In this document: one piece after another, positions 1 through 7,488 of the stretch
Numbering within the stretch: the first letter of the stretch is position 1
How the letters are laid out: the number at the start of each line of letters is the position of its first letter
Assembly: GCA_002490775.1 (NCBI GenBank)
Contig: DKUR01000101.1
Location: 1-15,122 of the forward strand
Origin: Lachnospiraceae bacterium UBA7199
GTDB lineage: Bacteria; Bacillota; Clostridia; Lachnospirales; Lachnospiraceae
Reading direction: 5' to 3'
DNA length: 15,122 nucleotides
Made by a program: the position numbers and the translations under genes
The notes under the pieces: generated by a model
Told to the model about the DNA's origin: nothing
The model's input: only the letters and a program-made list of their open reading frames with translations
Database searches by the model: none

Positions 1-183
1 CCACATCTATGGGTACATTATACAAAGCAGATGAGTGAAAATATTTTGACAGACAATGCATGTGAATTGAACAGGGATAAATATTTAATAGCCCAGTCCA
101 ATATTGCAAACCGCATTATGGAATATCAGGATCAGATTATGAGTGAGGAGATTGCTTTTGGACTGGAAAGTAATTTTCAATAA
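1..183 (+). CDS. C-terminal end of an unrecognised protein (5' end outside window)
   Basis: Frame 1 is open from the first base to a TAA at 181-183 and gives the last 60 residues of a protein. The visible part is soluble, polar and probably helical, with many Gln, Asn and Glu residues, and it ends in EIAFGLESNFQ. I see no membrane segment or known motif. The stop lies 25 bp before the ATG of the DUF2589 gene, with no promoter or terminator between, so the two are probably co-transcribed. I do not recognise the family. It may be a functional partner of the DUF2589 protein, but that rests only on position. Confidence 0.7.
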   Translation, partial: PHLWVHYTKQMSENILTDNACELNRDKYLIAQSNIANRIMEYQDQIMSEEIAFGLESNFQ

Positions 184-208
184 AAAATAAAGAAAGAAGG
201 TAAAAATT

Positions 209-1351
209 ATGGCAGTTGCAGAACAATTTGCAGGGTTACAAATGGATATGCTGATTGGAGCGCCGCTTACAGCGGCCGCAGATGCCAGTGTTCAACTGGC
301 AAATTCCACAGCCGATTTTATTAACAAGGTGGGTTTTGATAATGAAGGAAATGTGCGTAAAGTGGCATTTGGTTACCAGAAGCTTAGCATGAATGAGGAT
401 GGAACCAGTAATCTGGATGATTTAAAAGTGGATGTGCCTATACTGGCTATTGTACCGATCCCAAATCTCCAGGTTGATGAAGTAAATATCTTGTTTGACA
501 TGGAAGTAAAAGAGAGCGTAAAGTCAGAAAGTTCAACTGATGTAGGCAGCAGCTTCAGTGCCTCTGCAGGATTTTGGGCGGTTAAGGCAAGAGTATCGGG
601 AAGTGTCAGCGCCCATAATTCCAATACCAGAAGTACAGATAATTCTGCAAAATATCATGTGGATGTCAGGGCGACAAATCATGGAACACCTGAGGGACTT
701 GCAAGAGTACTTGATATGATAGCGGCCAATGTGGCGCCGGCATTAGTGGGAAGCACGTTAAAAGATGAAAATGGAGGAGAATTATCCACAGAAGCTAAGA
801 AAAGGGCGGAGGGATTAAAAACACTCCGTATGCAGATCTCGCAGCTTGAGAAAAGGGTTTTAGCAGCACAGGAAGGATTTGACGATCGTATTGCCATATT
901 AAAGGATATTGCCATGAGCCAGCTTAATGTCTATCATGGTTTAACGGAAAAGGTGAAAGAAGATGGAGCGAAAGAGGCAATCAATAAAGGAATGGCCGAG
1001 GTAGATCAGGCCTGGAATGATTTCTTTGGACGAGCATCAAGTCTTGTGGAGATTATTGCAGAAAGCAGCGATGGAAGCGGGGGAGAACAAGGGATTTCCT
1101 CAATATTCGGGCTTAAAGCAATTGATGCGCAGGGAAATGTTAAAGATTATGCAGATGCTAAAGAGGCCGAAAAGTATAATGCAATTTATCAGGCTCAAAA
1201 CACTGCAGTAGGCGCCAGAAAGAACTTGGGGACGACAAAAGAAGAACTATTAGCTAAAAAGGCCGAATACAGTGCTATGCTTTCAGGAAATACCGGAGCA
1301 GCACAGCCTCAGGGAAAGAGCAGCGAAGACACCGAGAAGAAGCAGTCCTAG
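209..1351 (+). CDS. DUF2589-family protein with long C-terminal coiled-coil extension
   Basis: This 380-residue protein has the hallmarks of the DUF2589 family. The N-terminus (residues 13-45) contains MLIGAPLTAAADASVQLANST, the central part has VPILAIVPIPNLQVDEVNI (about 76-94), and a Ser-rich beta region (about 110-175) ends in a HGTPEGLARVLDMIAANVAP helix. Many family members end near residue 200. This one continues with a charged helical stretch (about 190-270) that reads as coiled coil, then a low-complexity tail rich in Ala, Lys, Gln and Ser. There is no signal peptide or membrane segment, so it should be cytoplasmic. The start is supported by an AGAAGG site at 196-201. It sits between an unrecognised gene and a small orphan gene. 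The family has no established biochemical function that I know of. The family call is from memory of its motifs. Confidence 0.8.
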   Translation: MAVAEQFAGLQMDMLIGAPLTAAADASVQLANSTADFINKVGFDNEGNVRKVAFGYQKLSMNEDGTSNLDDLKVDVPILAIVPIPNLQVDEVNILFDMEVKESVKSESSTDVGSSFSASAGFWAVKARVSGSVSAHNSNTRSTDNSAKYHVDVRATNHGTPEGLARVLDMIAANVAPALVGSTLKDENGGELSTEAKKRAEGLKTLRMQISQLEKRVLAAQEGFDDRIAILKDIAMSQLNVYHGLTEKVKEDGAKEAINKGMAEVDQAWNDFFGRASSLVEIIAESSDGSGGEQGISSIFGLKAIDAQGNVKDYADAKEAEKYNAIYQAQNTAVGARKNLGTTKEELLAKKAEYSAMLSGNTGAAQPQGKSSEDTEKKQS

Positions 1352-1419
1352 GGAAAATATTGTGAAAACAATGTGTAGAGATTAAAGAGCCGGCAGCAGG
1401 AATAGGACAGGAGTAAGTG

Positions 1420-1704
1420 ATGGGAAAAGAAGAGAAAAAAACTCTAAATGATATTCAATACATAAAGCTTGTTTCTGTAGGAAGTATCAATCCGAATACT
1501 CCTTTTTCTGAAGAAGCAAGACAGCAGCAGGTGGAAATATTAAACCGCTGTTTAAATGATTTCCCTAAAGGCACAATTATCGGTTTAGACCGAGCCATAG
1601 GAAGATATCAGATTGGGGAACATGAACTACTTATGGAGAAAATTACTTATCATGTGGGATTTCCCAGAAAACCGGCATGGGATCAGAATATATCTCCACA
1701 ATAG
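1420..1704 (+). CDS. Small conserved-looking protein following the DUF2589 gene
   Basis: This gene encodes a 94-residue soluble protein of unknown function. A GTG at 1417 is in frame, but the ATG at 1420 is the better start because the GGAG at 1410-1413 then lies 6 bp away. The N-terminal 12 residues are charged. The rest has a beta-alpha feel, with KLVSVGSINPNTPF, then SEEARQQQVEILNRCLNDFPKGTIIGLDRAIGRYQIGEHELLMEKITYHVGF. There is no signal peptide, membrane segment or metal-binding cluster. It lies 68 bp after the DUF2589 stop with no terminator between, and a strong terminator follows it, so it is probably the last gene of that operon. I do not recognise it. A small accessory or structural partner of the DUF2589 protein is the natural guess, based only on position. 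Confidence 0.7.
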   Translation: MGKEEKKTLNDIQYIKLVSVGSINPNTPFSEEARQQQVEILNRCLNDFPKGTIIGLDRAIGRYQIGEHELLMEKITYHVGFPRKPAWDQNISPQ

Positions 1705-1761
1705 CCACAAAAAATATTTTGCAGTGCATTCATAAGAATTTTATAATTAAGAAGAGAAAAA

Positions 1762-1812
1762 TTCCGCTTATATTTGGTAACATATAAACGTCAAATATAG
1801 GCGGAGTTTTTG
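1762..1812 (+). terminator. Rho-independent terminator closing the DUF2589 operon
   Basis: A 15-bp stem pairs 1762-1776 (TTCCGCTTATATTTG) with 1792-1806 (CAAATATAGGCGGAG), with only two G-U pairs. The loop is about 15 nt, and a run of five T begins at 1807. It sits 57 bp after the stop of the small orphan gene and ahead of a new promoter, so it separates the DUF2589 unit from the glycan genes. Confidence 0.9.
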
Positions 1813-1862
1813 TGTTTAAATGATAAAGGCTGGACTTAAGAATGCAAATAAAAATAGTTTCT

Positions 1863-1891
1863 TTGACAGGAATTCTATGGTAAACTATTAA
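1863..1891 (+). promoter_or_regulatory. Likely sigma-A promoter for the split membrane protein gene
   Basis: A perfect TTGACA -35 lies at 1863-1868. A TATTAA -10-like box at 1886-1891 follows after 17 bp. The first downstream start is the ATG at 1948. The -35 is excellent and the -10 matches 4 of 6 positions. It lies directly after the terminator of the previous operon, which supports the call. Confidence 0.65.
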
Positions 1892-1947
1892 ATACAGATA
1901 AAGCTGGAGAATGCTGTGAATGTGGTTAGAAAGAGGGTACAGAATAG

Positions 1948-2784
1948 ATGTCAAAAAAGATGCAGACAATAAAAAATAATATGATTTATGTGGTATTATT
2001 GATAGTTACATTTTTGACTACATTTTGTATGTTGATTACATTTGATTACTGGGATTTGGATTCTATGACAGCGTGGTCGCTAAATGTTTGGGATTTGTTG
2101 TTTCAGGGCAGACTTGGAGAGTTTTATCAGTATGCAGAGTTAAATTTGAGAGGCGCATTTCATGAGAATTGTGCAGGTAATTATTTATGGCTTCTTCCCT
2201 GGTGCATTTGGAATTTTCCTTTATGGATTGTTCATACTGTTACTGGTGTGATGGATGTTACGGATTTTTGGTCTTTATGTTGGTCAAAACTCTATTTGGT
2301 AAACTTGTCTGTTGCCACTGCCTGGATGTGTGCCAAAATAACCAGATTATTTACTGAGGAACCTGAAAGGATTTTTTCTGTATATATACTTATTTTGGCG
2401 GCGCCGGAACTTTTAATGTCAACCTGTTATGCCGGACAGGATGAAATTTTATATGTATTTTGCTTTGTTACAGCGCTGTATTTTTACCTAAAGGGAGAGA
2501 TGAAATATTTTTATTTCTGGTCGCTCTGTGCAATTAGTTTTTGTACGATTATGATAGTGCCTTTTTTGTTGTTATTGTTGTTGAAAGAAAAGAGAATTAT
2601 AAGATTAGGAATTTTGACAGCAGGAACGTTGATTCCCACTGTCTTGTTTGATTTTTTATATCGGAATGATAAGATATACTTATCTGTTAAAACTGATTTT
2701 ACTGATATGATATTGGAAATGTTTGGAGTTGCTTCTATAAATACTGTTTTAGGCCCGGTATCTATACTGGGGGGCTTCTTGTGA
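1948..2784 (+). CDS. Polytopic GT-C-like membrane protein, N-terminal part (split at a G-run)
   Basis: These 278 residues form the N-terminal part of an integral membrane protein. TM1 covers about 12-32. It is followed by an acidic motif, WDLDSMTAW (35-43), in the first outer loop, where GT-C glycosyltransferases carry their catalytic Asp. Further membrane spans lie at about 79-100, 114-131, 143-160, 167-182, 187-211 and 217-238. The motif GQDE (163-166) after a membrane span resembles the GQ(Y)D signature of several GT-C families. The reading frame ends abruptly at 2782-2784, in the middle of a hydrophobic segment, just after six G at 2769-2774. A -1 shift there continues the same segment into the next ORF and would give one protein of about 467 residues, close to the neighbouring DUF6056 proteins in size. 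The RBS (AAGAGGG, 1931-1937) is modest. GT-C membership is inference; the family is not named with certainty. Confidence 0.75.
   Translation: MSKKMQTIKNNMIYVVLLIVTFLTTFCMLITFDYWDLDSMTAWSLNVWDLLFQGRLGEFYQYAELNLRGAFHENCAGNYLWLLPWCIWNFPLWIVHTVTGVMDVTDFWSLCWSKLYLVNLSVATAWMCAKITRLFTEEPERIFSVYILILAAPELLMSTCYAGQDEILYVFCFVTALYFYLKGEMKYFYFWSLCAISFCTIMIVPFLLLLLLKEKRIIRLGILTAGTLIPTVLFDFLYRNDKIYLSVKTDFTDMILEMFGVASINTVLGPVSILGGFL
2769..2784 (+). other. G6 slippery heptamer at the ORF overlap (frameshift or contingency site)
   Basis: The sequence G-GGG-GGC (2769-2775) fits the X-XXY-YYZ pattern of -1 ribosomal slippage in exactly the reading frame of the upstream ORF. That ORF stops at TGA 2782-2784. A -1 step reads on as Gly-Gly-Leu-Leu-Val-Ile-Leu-Tyr, which completes a membrane helix and enters the downstream ORF. 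A gain of one G in the run would have the same effect at the DNA level. Confidence 0.6.
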
Positions 2785-3350
2785 TTCTTTATTTTTATTG
2801 CTATGGATTAAAAGTGGATCATAGTAAAACATCTCAAAAAAAGGTGATTTACGTGCTGGCTGTTGTTTTTATACTTATGGGACTTTTTATGGGAAATAAT
2901 TTCTACAGATTGTTCTTATATGTTCCTTTTTTGGTGCTGCTTCTAATCACATCAGAAAAAAATCTGCAGATGAATTTGTTTCTCTTATTAGTTTCAACAT
3001 TTGGAAGGAGTTTGCTGGCATGTGCAGTCAATAATTCACAAAATATGAATACTGCATTTATTATGAAAAACTCATGGATTTCGAATTTAAGTGCGGCTGT
3101 TAATGGTAATCAAGGAATAAAAAATTTGGGCTTGTATGATAAATTGATGTTACGTTTTCCCTTTTTCCCCGGAATTGTAATGGTGGTGACAGTATGCGCA
3201 GTGACAGCAATGGTTTTGCTTGTTATTATTAATTACCCTAAATACAAAAAAGAGCATGAGTTTCCTATCAATGAAAAAATATCATTGGCTGGCTATGTAT
3301 TGTGTATGCCATTTATTCTTGTATTATGGTTTATAACGCTGCTTCATTAG
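2781..3350 (+). CDS. C-terminal part of the split GT-C-like membrane protein
   Basis: This open frame of 189 codons can nominally start at a GTG (2781) that overlaps the upstream stop by 4 nt (GTGA). No SD-like sequence precedes that GTG; the bases just before are the G-run and CTTCTT. It encodes about six hydrophobic segments: the C-terminal half of a span shared with the upstream ORF, then spans near residues 20-38, 43-60, 65-86, 127-150 and 167-187. The hydrophobic start lacks the usual charged N-terminus. The most likely reading is that it is the second half of one protein, broken by the loss of one G or joined by -1 frameshifting, rather than an independent gene. Independent translation by coupling through the GTGA overlap cannot be excluded. 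No promoter or terminator separates the halves. Confidence 0.55.
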   Translation: MILYFYCYGLKVDHSKTSQKKVIYVLAVVFILMGLFMGNNFYRLFLYVPFLVLLLITSEKNLQMNLFLLLVSTFGRSLLACAVNNSQNMNTAFIMKNSWISNLSAAVNGNQGIKNLGLYDKLMLRFPFFPGIVMVVTVCAVTAMVLLVIINYPKYKKEHEFPINEKISLAGYVLCMPFILVLWFITLLH

Positions 3351-3455
3351 TATAGATATTCTGGCAGTGGTGGTTTTCCTTTTTTAGTGTTTGTTGTACA
3401 AAATACCAGTTCTCTAATTACTATTTATGGCTGGAAAGTTTAAGGAGTTTTATTA

Positions 3456-3485
3456 TTGACGCTGAATTTGCAAACGTAGTATAAT
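3456..3485 (+). promoter_or_regulatory. Sigma-A promoter for the first DUF6056 gene
   Basis: A TTGACG -35 (3456-3461) is followed after 18 bp by a perfect TATAAT -10 (3480-3485). The expected transcript would start around 3492 and reach the ATG at 3544, whose RBS is GAGGTG at 3533-3538. No clear terminator was seen between 3351 and 3455. Confidence 0.8.
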
Positions 3486-3543
3486 AGCGTAGTTTGATTA
3501 GTAAAAAGGTGATTGTTGATTATAAAAAGTATGAGGTGTATGG

Positions 3544-5016
3544 ATGAAACATAAAATATATACAATTCTTATAGTTACTTTTTTAATTTTGTCTACTTTG
3601 CCATTAATGAATTTATCGAGATATACGCATCCATCTGCAGATGACTATGCTTTGTCCGTTGATACCAAAAAAGAGTGGGAAGAAAACCATTCGATTATTG
3701 GATTATTGAGAGAAGCCCACAATGTACAAGAAAGGTGGTCTAATTCATGGGAAAATGTTTACACCTCATATTATTTATGGGCATTACAGCCAGGAATATT
3801 TGGAGAAAGATATTATAAATTGACTGGATTTATTAATATAGCAATATTGGGATTTGCCACAATGGTATTTTTTATTATAGTGGTAAAAAGGATATTGGGG
3901 GGAAAGGTTTATCAGGGGATTATCTTGGGGAGTATTGCACTTATCATGATGTATCAATGGATGCCAAGCGCAGTAGAGGGATTATACTGGTTTTGCGGTT
4001 CTGTTGGCTATAATTTATTTTGGGCCTTAAGTTTATTGATACTTTCAGGCATTATATTATATTCGGGGAAAAAAACAGATATTATTTTAGGAATTTTTTT
4101 GGTCTTAGGAGGGTTTTTACTTGCTGGTGGCAATCATGTTACTTCTTTTGCAGGAATGATTGCTTTTTTGACTGCCGGCCTTTGGGCATTTATCAATAAG
4201 CAGCGTAAGAAAGGCATTGTCTGTACATTGGTTTTAGCAGCTACATTTATAGGATTTTTATTTAATGTATTATCGCCAGGAACTACAGTGCGTTCTAATT
4301 TTTTCCCTGACAAATTAGGCGTGTTTGAAACAATTTGGCTTGCTTTAGAAAATGGAATGATGGCTATTGAGGAATGGGTAACACTGCCCTTGCTATTAGG
4401 AATTATATTGATTATGCCAATTGTTATAGGTTTATGTAGCAAATATATTGAAGAGCATAATTTCAAATTCAGATACCCTTTGTTAGTCTTTGCTTTTTCA
4501 GTAGGATATTTGTGCGCAATGTTTTGCCCTACATTATATGTTATGAAAAATACAGGAGGCGGCAGGGTGAGAAATGCTGAATATTTCACCTTTATTGTGC
4601 TTGTTTTTATAAATTGCATTTATTTTACGGGATATGCTTTATGCAAATTAAAGGAGCAAAATATCAATATATTTTCAGGATGGAAAGATAAAGTACCGAT
4701 GAAATATTTATTATTGACTGTGTTGTTCGTAGGAGGAATCCTGATATGGCCAATTAAAACTTCTAATGGATATCAGGCAGTACAGACAGTGATCTTGGGA
4801 GATGCAGGGAAATTTTCCGAGGAAGCACAGAACCGTTATGAACTGGCAATGAATAGCCAGGGTGAGGATATTGAAATCATGGAACATACCGTTAAGCCGG
4901 AAATGTTATATTTTGATGATATTACAGGAGATAGTGCTTCCAGTAGCAACATGTATTATGCAGACTATTATGGATTAAAAAGTGTAAGACTAAAATATTG
5001 GAGTGAGCTGGAGTAA
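3544..5016 (+). CDS. DUF6056-family polytopic membrane protein, copy 1
   Basis: This 490-residue integral membrane protein has an N-terminal TM (about 5-22), then the acidic pair PSADDY (30-35) in the first outer loop. Further motifs are EGLYWFCGSVGYN (145-157), GGNHVTSF (195-202) and NVLSPGTTVR (241-250). The middle holds about ten more hydrophobic spans. A roughly 80-residue polar C-terminal tail ends in YYADYYGLKSVRLKYW. The same motifs, in the same order, appear in the 493-residue gene at 7489, so the two are paralogues. I assign both to DUF6056, a family common in Firmicutes polysaccharide loci. The DD pair after TM1 suggests a GT-C fold using a polyprenyl-linked sugar donor, but that is inference. 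It has its own promoter. Its stop is only 6 bp from the stop of the convergent SGNH gene, and no GC-rich terminator lies between. Confidence 0.8.
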   Translation: MKHKIYTILIVTFLILSTLPLMNLSRYTHPSADDYALSVDTKKEWEENHSIIGLLREAHNVQERWSNSWENVYTSYYLWALQPGIFGERYYKLTGFINIAILGFATMVFFIIVVKRILGGKVYQGIILGSIALIMMYQWMPSAVEGLYWFCGSVGYNLFWALSLLILSGIILYSGKKTDIILGIFLVLGGFLLAGGNHVTSFAGMIAFLTAGLWAFINKQRKKGIVCTLVLAATFIGFLFNVLSPGTTVRSNFFPDKLGVFETIWLALENGMMAIEEWVTLPLLLGIILIMPIVIGLCSKYIEEHNFKFRYPLLVFAFSVGYLCAMFCPTLYVMKNTGGGRVRNAEYFTFIVLVFINCIYFTGYALCKLKEQNINIFSGWKDKVPMKYLLLTVLFVGGILIWPIKTSNGYQAVQTVILGDAGKFSEEAQNRYELAMNSQGEDIEIMEHTVKPEMLYFDDITGDSASSSNMYYADYYGLKSVRLKYWSELE

Positions 5017-5022
5017 AGTTTT

Positions 5023-5970
5023 TTAAAAAAGCTTGCTGGAAATTATTTCAGTAAATGCGACTCTCCCATTATAAGATAAATGCATAGAGTCCATGAAATA
5101 ATCAGTATTTTCATGACCGAAAGCATAATAGTCTGAGGCAGAAGATATGTTTCCCAGAAAATGTGCGGTATTTTCTGAAATAAGGTAAGGAACCTTTTCT
5201 TGATCTGCTAGTTGAACATATTTCTTCATTGCTGATAAATAGCTGTCATTAGAAGCAATTACAGCATATTTTGGTGTTTCTATAAAAGTGACAGAAATAT
5301 TATGATTTTGAGCAAGCTGAATTATTTGATGAATGTAATATTCCTGTACTTCATTCATATTTGATTCTATGACTGGTACACTGCTATGGGCTAAAACGTC
5401 AGCCTTGGCATTGGAAGGGGTAGTAAGAGCTCCCCCTTTGTAAAATTGACTGTTTATTAAAGGAGAATTGAGGGGCCATGTGAGAAGCAGTTCATTATTA
5501 CTGCTTATAAACATTCTGAAAAAATGTTCGAAATCAGCCTGTGATTCATTGTGAAGCAGATTCCACAAGTCCCATTTTTCTTTTAATCCTATTTCTAAGA
5601 GCAGTTTTTCATCACTGAGTTCAGGCGCTTCCCAGGCAGAATATACATACATATCAATATAGAGATGATCAATTTTTACATTATTTTTTAGTAAATAATC
5701 TAATTGATAATATTCTAAGGCAGGTTGGTTGCCATTATAGGCCAAAATATAATTTTTATCTGGCATAATATTTTCCAAGATTTTAATGTCCAGTCCCTGG
5801 CGAAACATAGAGGAACCAATATATAAATTTTCAATTTTTCCCTGCCTGATCAGTGCCGGCATGCCATAAGAAGAATGAGCAAGCAGCAAGGGAGAAAATT
5901 GATTTTTTATCAATAAAATTAAAATACAAAAGAAAAAAGTAATAATTACGGGCTTCTTAAATTTATTCAT
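5023..5970 (-). CDS. Membrane-anchored SGNH/AlgX-DltD-like protein, MBOAT partner
   Basis: This 315-residue protein has one N-terminal membrane anchor (about 8-21) and an extracytoplasmic SGNH-type domain. The nucleophile block is GSSMFRQG (52-59; candidate Ser54). A YNGNQP segment (78-83) sits where the oxyanion-hole residues lie. The catalytic pair is DSMH (Asp294, His297), followed by LSYNGR. This is the layout of proteins that work with an MBOAT partner, such as AlgX/AlgJ, DltD and PatB, which pass acyl groups to a polysaccharide, teichoic acid or peptidoglycan outside the membrane. The MBOAT gene lies 36 bp upstream on the same strand, and the ATG has GGAG at a good distance, so the two form an operon. 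The substrate cannot be read from the sequence. The low-level lipase-like similarity of such domains can be too weak for routine searches. Confidence 0.8.
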   Translation of the reverse strand: MNKFKKPVIITFFFCILILLIKNQFSPLLLAHSSYGMPALIRQGKIENLYIGSSMFRQGLDIKILENIMPDKNYILAYNGNQPALEYYQLDYLLKNNVKIDHLYIDMYVYSAWEAPELSDEKLLLEIGLKEKWDLWNLLHNESQADFEHFFRMFISSNNELLLTWPLNSPLINSQFYKGGALTTPSNAKADVLAHSSVPVIESNMNEVQEYYIHQIIQLAQNHNISVTFIETPKYAVIASNDSYLSAMKKYVQLADQEKVPYLISENTAHFLGNISSASDYYAFGHENTDYFMDSMHLSYNGRVAFTEIISSKLF

Positions 5971-6006
5971 ATCATTTACTCCATTTTTGTTTTATGTATT
6001 TCATGT

Positions 6007-7365
6007 CTAAAAATTTGCATATAAAAAGCTGCTTTGTCCAATTGCGCCGAAGAAAAGTACAGCCACTGCATAAATAAAATATTTGGAAGGATATTTTTTT
6101 GCAGGGTGCAGATACTCTTTCCACTCACAAATTAATAGGATCAGAATGAATATGCATACGGTTATCAGATGTGCCAGACAGGAGTAATCTCCGGTAAAGG
6201 GCATTACAGAAGCGACAATACTGTTTATATTTATTGTCCAGCCATAGAACATGCGAATGATAAAGGTTATGGCATCTTGAATGGAACTGGCTCTGAAAAA
6301 TACCCAGCCAAACATTACAAAAATGAAAGTAGCTATTGTATGGAAAAATTGCTGCTTTTTGGTCGGAGCTTTTGAAAAGGGAAAGAGGCTTAAAATGCCA
6401 TGCCACATTCCCCAGCAGATATAGTTAATTCCGGTTCCATGCCATAATCCACTGATAAAAAATGTGATTAATATATTAATTTTTTTGCGCAAAATTCCTT
6501 TACGATTGCCCCCTAAAGGAATATAGATGTAATCCCGCAGCCAAGAAGATAATGATATGTGCCAGCGTTTCCAAAAGTCATTGATATTATATGAAAAATA
6601 AGGAAGATTAAAATTAATTTTACATTCAAAGCCAAATAAATTTCCTATTCCTAAGGCTATTTCTGAATAGCCTGCAAAATCACAATAAATTTGTATTGTA
6701 TAAAAAAAAGCGGCCATCCATAAAGCAAGGGAAGGGTAAGCGGTAGGATTGGAAAAAATGCTGCCAACATAAACACTTAAACGATCTGCGATGACTAATT
6801 TTTTAAAAAGACCGGATAGGATCAAAAGAGTTCCTGACTGAACTAACTGCCGATTAAAATGTAGATCATTTTTTAACGTATCGGTTATTTCAGTAGAGCG
6901 AGCAATAGGACCGCAGATGATCTGCGGAAAGAAACTTACGTAAATGGCATAATTAATAAAGGAACCTTCCGGGGTTCTTTTTCCAAGGTAAATGTCAATC
7001 AGATAACTGATAATTTTAAAAGTGTAATAAGATATGCCGAGAGGCATTAAAAGTCCTAATGCTGAATTATCGGCTGTAATAAAAAAATGATAATATTTAA
7101 AAAATAATAATGTTCCAAGAACGAGACTCATTCCTAAAAATAAGGTGAGTTTACGATAGAAAATGGAACATCCTATTTTTTCCCCAAAACAATAGCTCCA
7201 AAGAATACTTAAAAATATAAGTAGTCCAAATTTATAATCACAAAGAAAGTAGAAAATAAAGTTAACACAAAAAAGATAATGCCTTCTGTATGTTGAAGGA
7301 ATCAAATAAAAAAATAATACAGTTATAATTGAAAATGTAAGATAAAGGACAATATTGGTCTGCAT
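6007..7365 (-). CDS. MBOAT-family O-acyltransferase (AlgI/DltB/PatA type)
   Basis: This 452-residue polytopic protein of the membrane-bound O-acyltransferase family has about ten or eleven hydrophobic spans. The diagnostic stretch KRWHISLSSWLRDYIYIPLGG runs from about 266. It is followed by SGLWHGTG (His309) and WGMWHG (His322), the latter matching the invariant histidine position of the family. Such proteins take acyl groups, often acetyl, from a cytoplasmic donor and move them across the membrane to an SGNH partner. Here that partner is encoded directly downstream. The length is normal for AlgI-like members (about 450-500). The ATG at 7363-7365 has a weak AGGT upstream and its own promoter in the divergent intergenic region. 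Both genes run against the flanking genes. Acetylation of the surface glycan is likely, but peptidoglycan O-acetylation of the PatA type is also possible. Confidence 0.92.
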   Translation of the reverse strand: MQTNIVLYLTFSIITVLFFYLIPSTYRRHYLFCVNFIFYFLCDYKFGLLIFLSILWSYCFGEKIGCSIFYRKLTLFLGMSLVLGTLLFFKYYHFFITADNSALGLLMPLGISYYTFKIISYLIDIYLGKRTPEGSFINYAIYVSFFPQIICGPIARSTEITDTLKNDLHFNRQLVQSGTLLILSGLFKKLVIADRLSVYVGSIFSNPTAYPSLALWMAAFFYTIQIYCDFAGYSEIALGIGNLFGFECKINFNLPYFSYNINDFWKRWHISLSSWLRDYIYIPLGGNRKGILRKKINILITFFISGLWHGTGINYICWGMWHGILSLFPFSKAPTKKQQFFHTIATFIFVMFGWVFFRASSIQDAITFIIRMFYGWTININSIVASVMPFTGDYSCLAHLITVCIFILILLICEWKEYLHPAKKYPSKYFIYAVAVLFFGAIGQSSFLYANF

Positions 7366-7388
7366 GGTTACCTGCTGTTTTTGCTTTT

Positions 7389-7417
7389 ATAGTAGTACTT
7401 TTCGGTATAAGTGTCAA
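7389..7417 (-). promoter_or_regulatory. Sigma-A promoter for the MBOAT-SGNH operon
   Basis: On the reverse strand a perfect TTGACA -35 (7417 down to 7412) is followed after 17 bp by TACTAT (7394 down to 7389), a 4-of-6 match to the -10 consensus. The MBOAT ATG lies 24 bp further on, so the leader is short. Confidence 0.75.
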
Positions 7418-7442
7418 ATAACTATTCAAATGGTAGATTTTG

Positions 7443-7451
7443 TGGTATAAA
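7443..7451 (+). promoter_or_regulatory. Possible extended -10 promoter for the second DUF6056 gene
   Basis: TGG-TATAAA (7443-7451) fits an extended -10 element. The best -35 at 17 bp (TATTCA, 7423-7428) is poor. It lies back to back with the MBOAT promoter in a 123-bp divergent gap and 38 bp before the ATG at 7489, so the two divergent units could share regulation. Confidence 0.5.
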
Positions 7452-7488
7452 TATAAATAACTTAAAAGAAAGTGGGGTTCAATAATAA

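Noticed and set aside
1417..1419. GTG in frame as the start of the small protein
   Set aside because: The ATG three bases later is 6 bp from GGAG, a better distance.
3351..3455. Possible terminator after the split membrane protein (T-rich stretch near 3374-3386)
   Set aside because: No complementary stem precedes the T-rich stretch.
4134..4619. Reverse-strand open frame of 161 codons inside the first DUF6056 gene
   Set aside because: It is the shadow of the membrane-protein gene, has no SD or promoter, and no recognisable domain.
5012..5034. AT-rich dyad AAG-TTTTTT-AAAAAA-G-CTT between the convergent DUF6056 and SGNH genes
   Set aside because: The stem is almost only A-T with no room for a loop and has a bulge. 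It is too weak to call a terminator.
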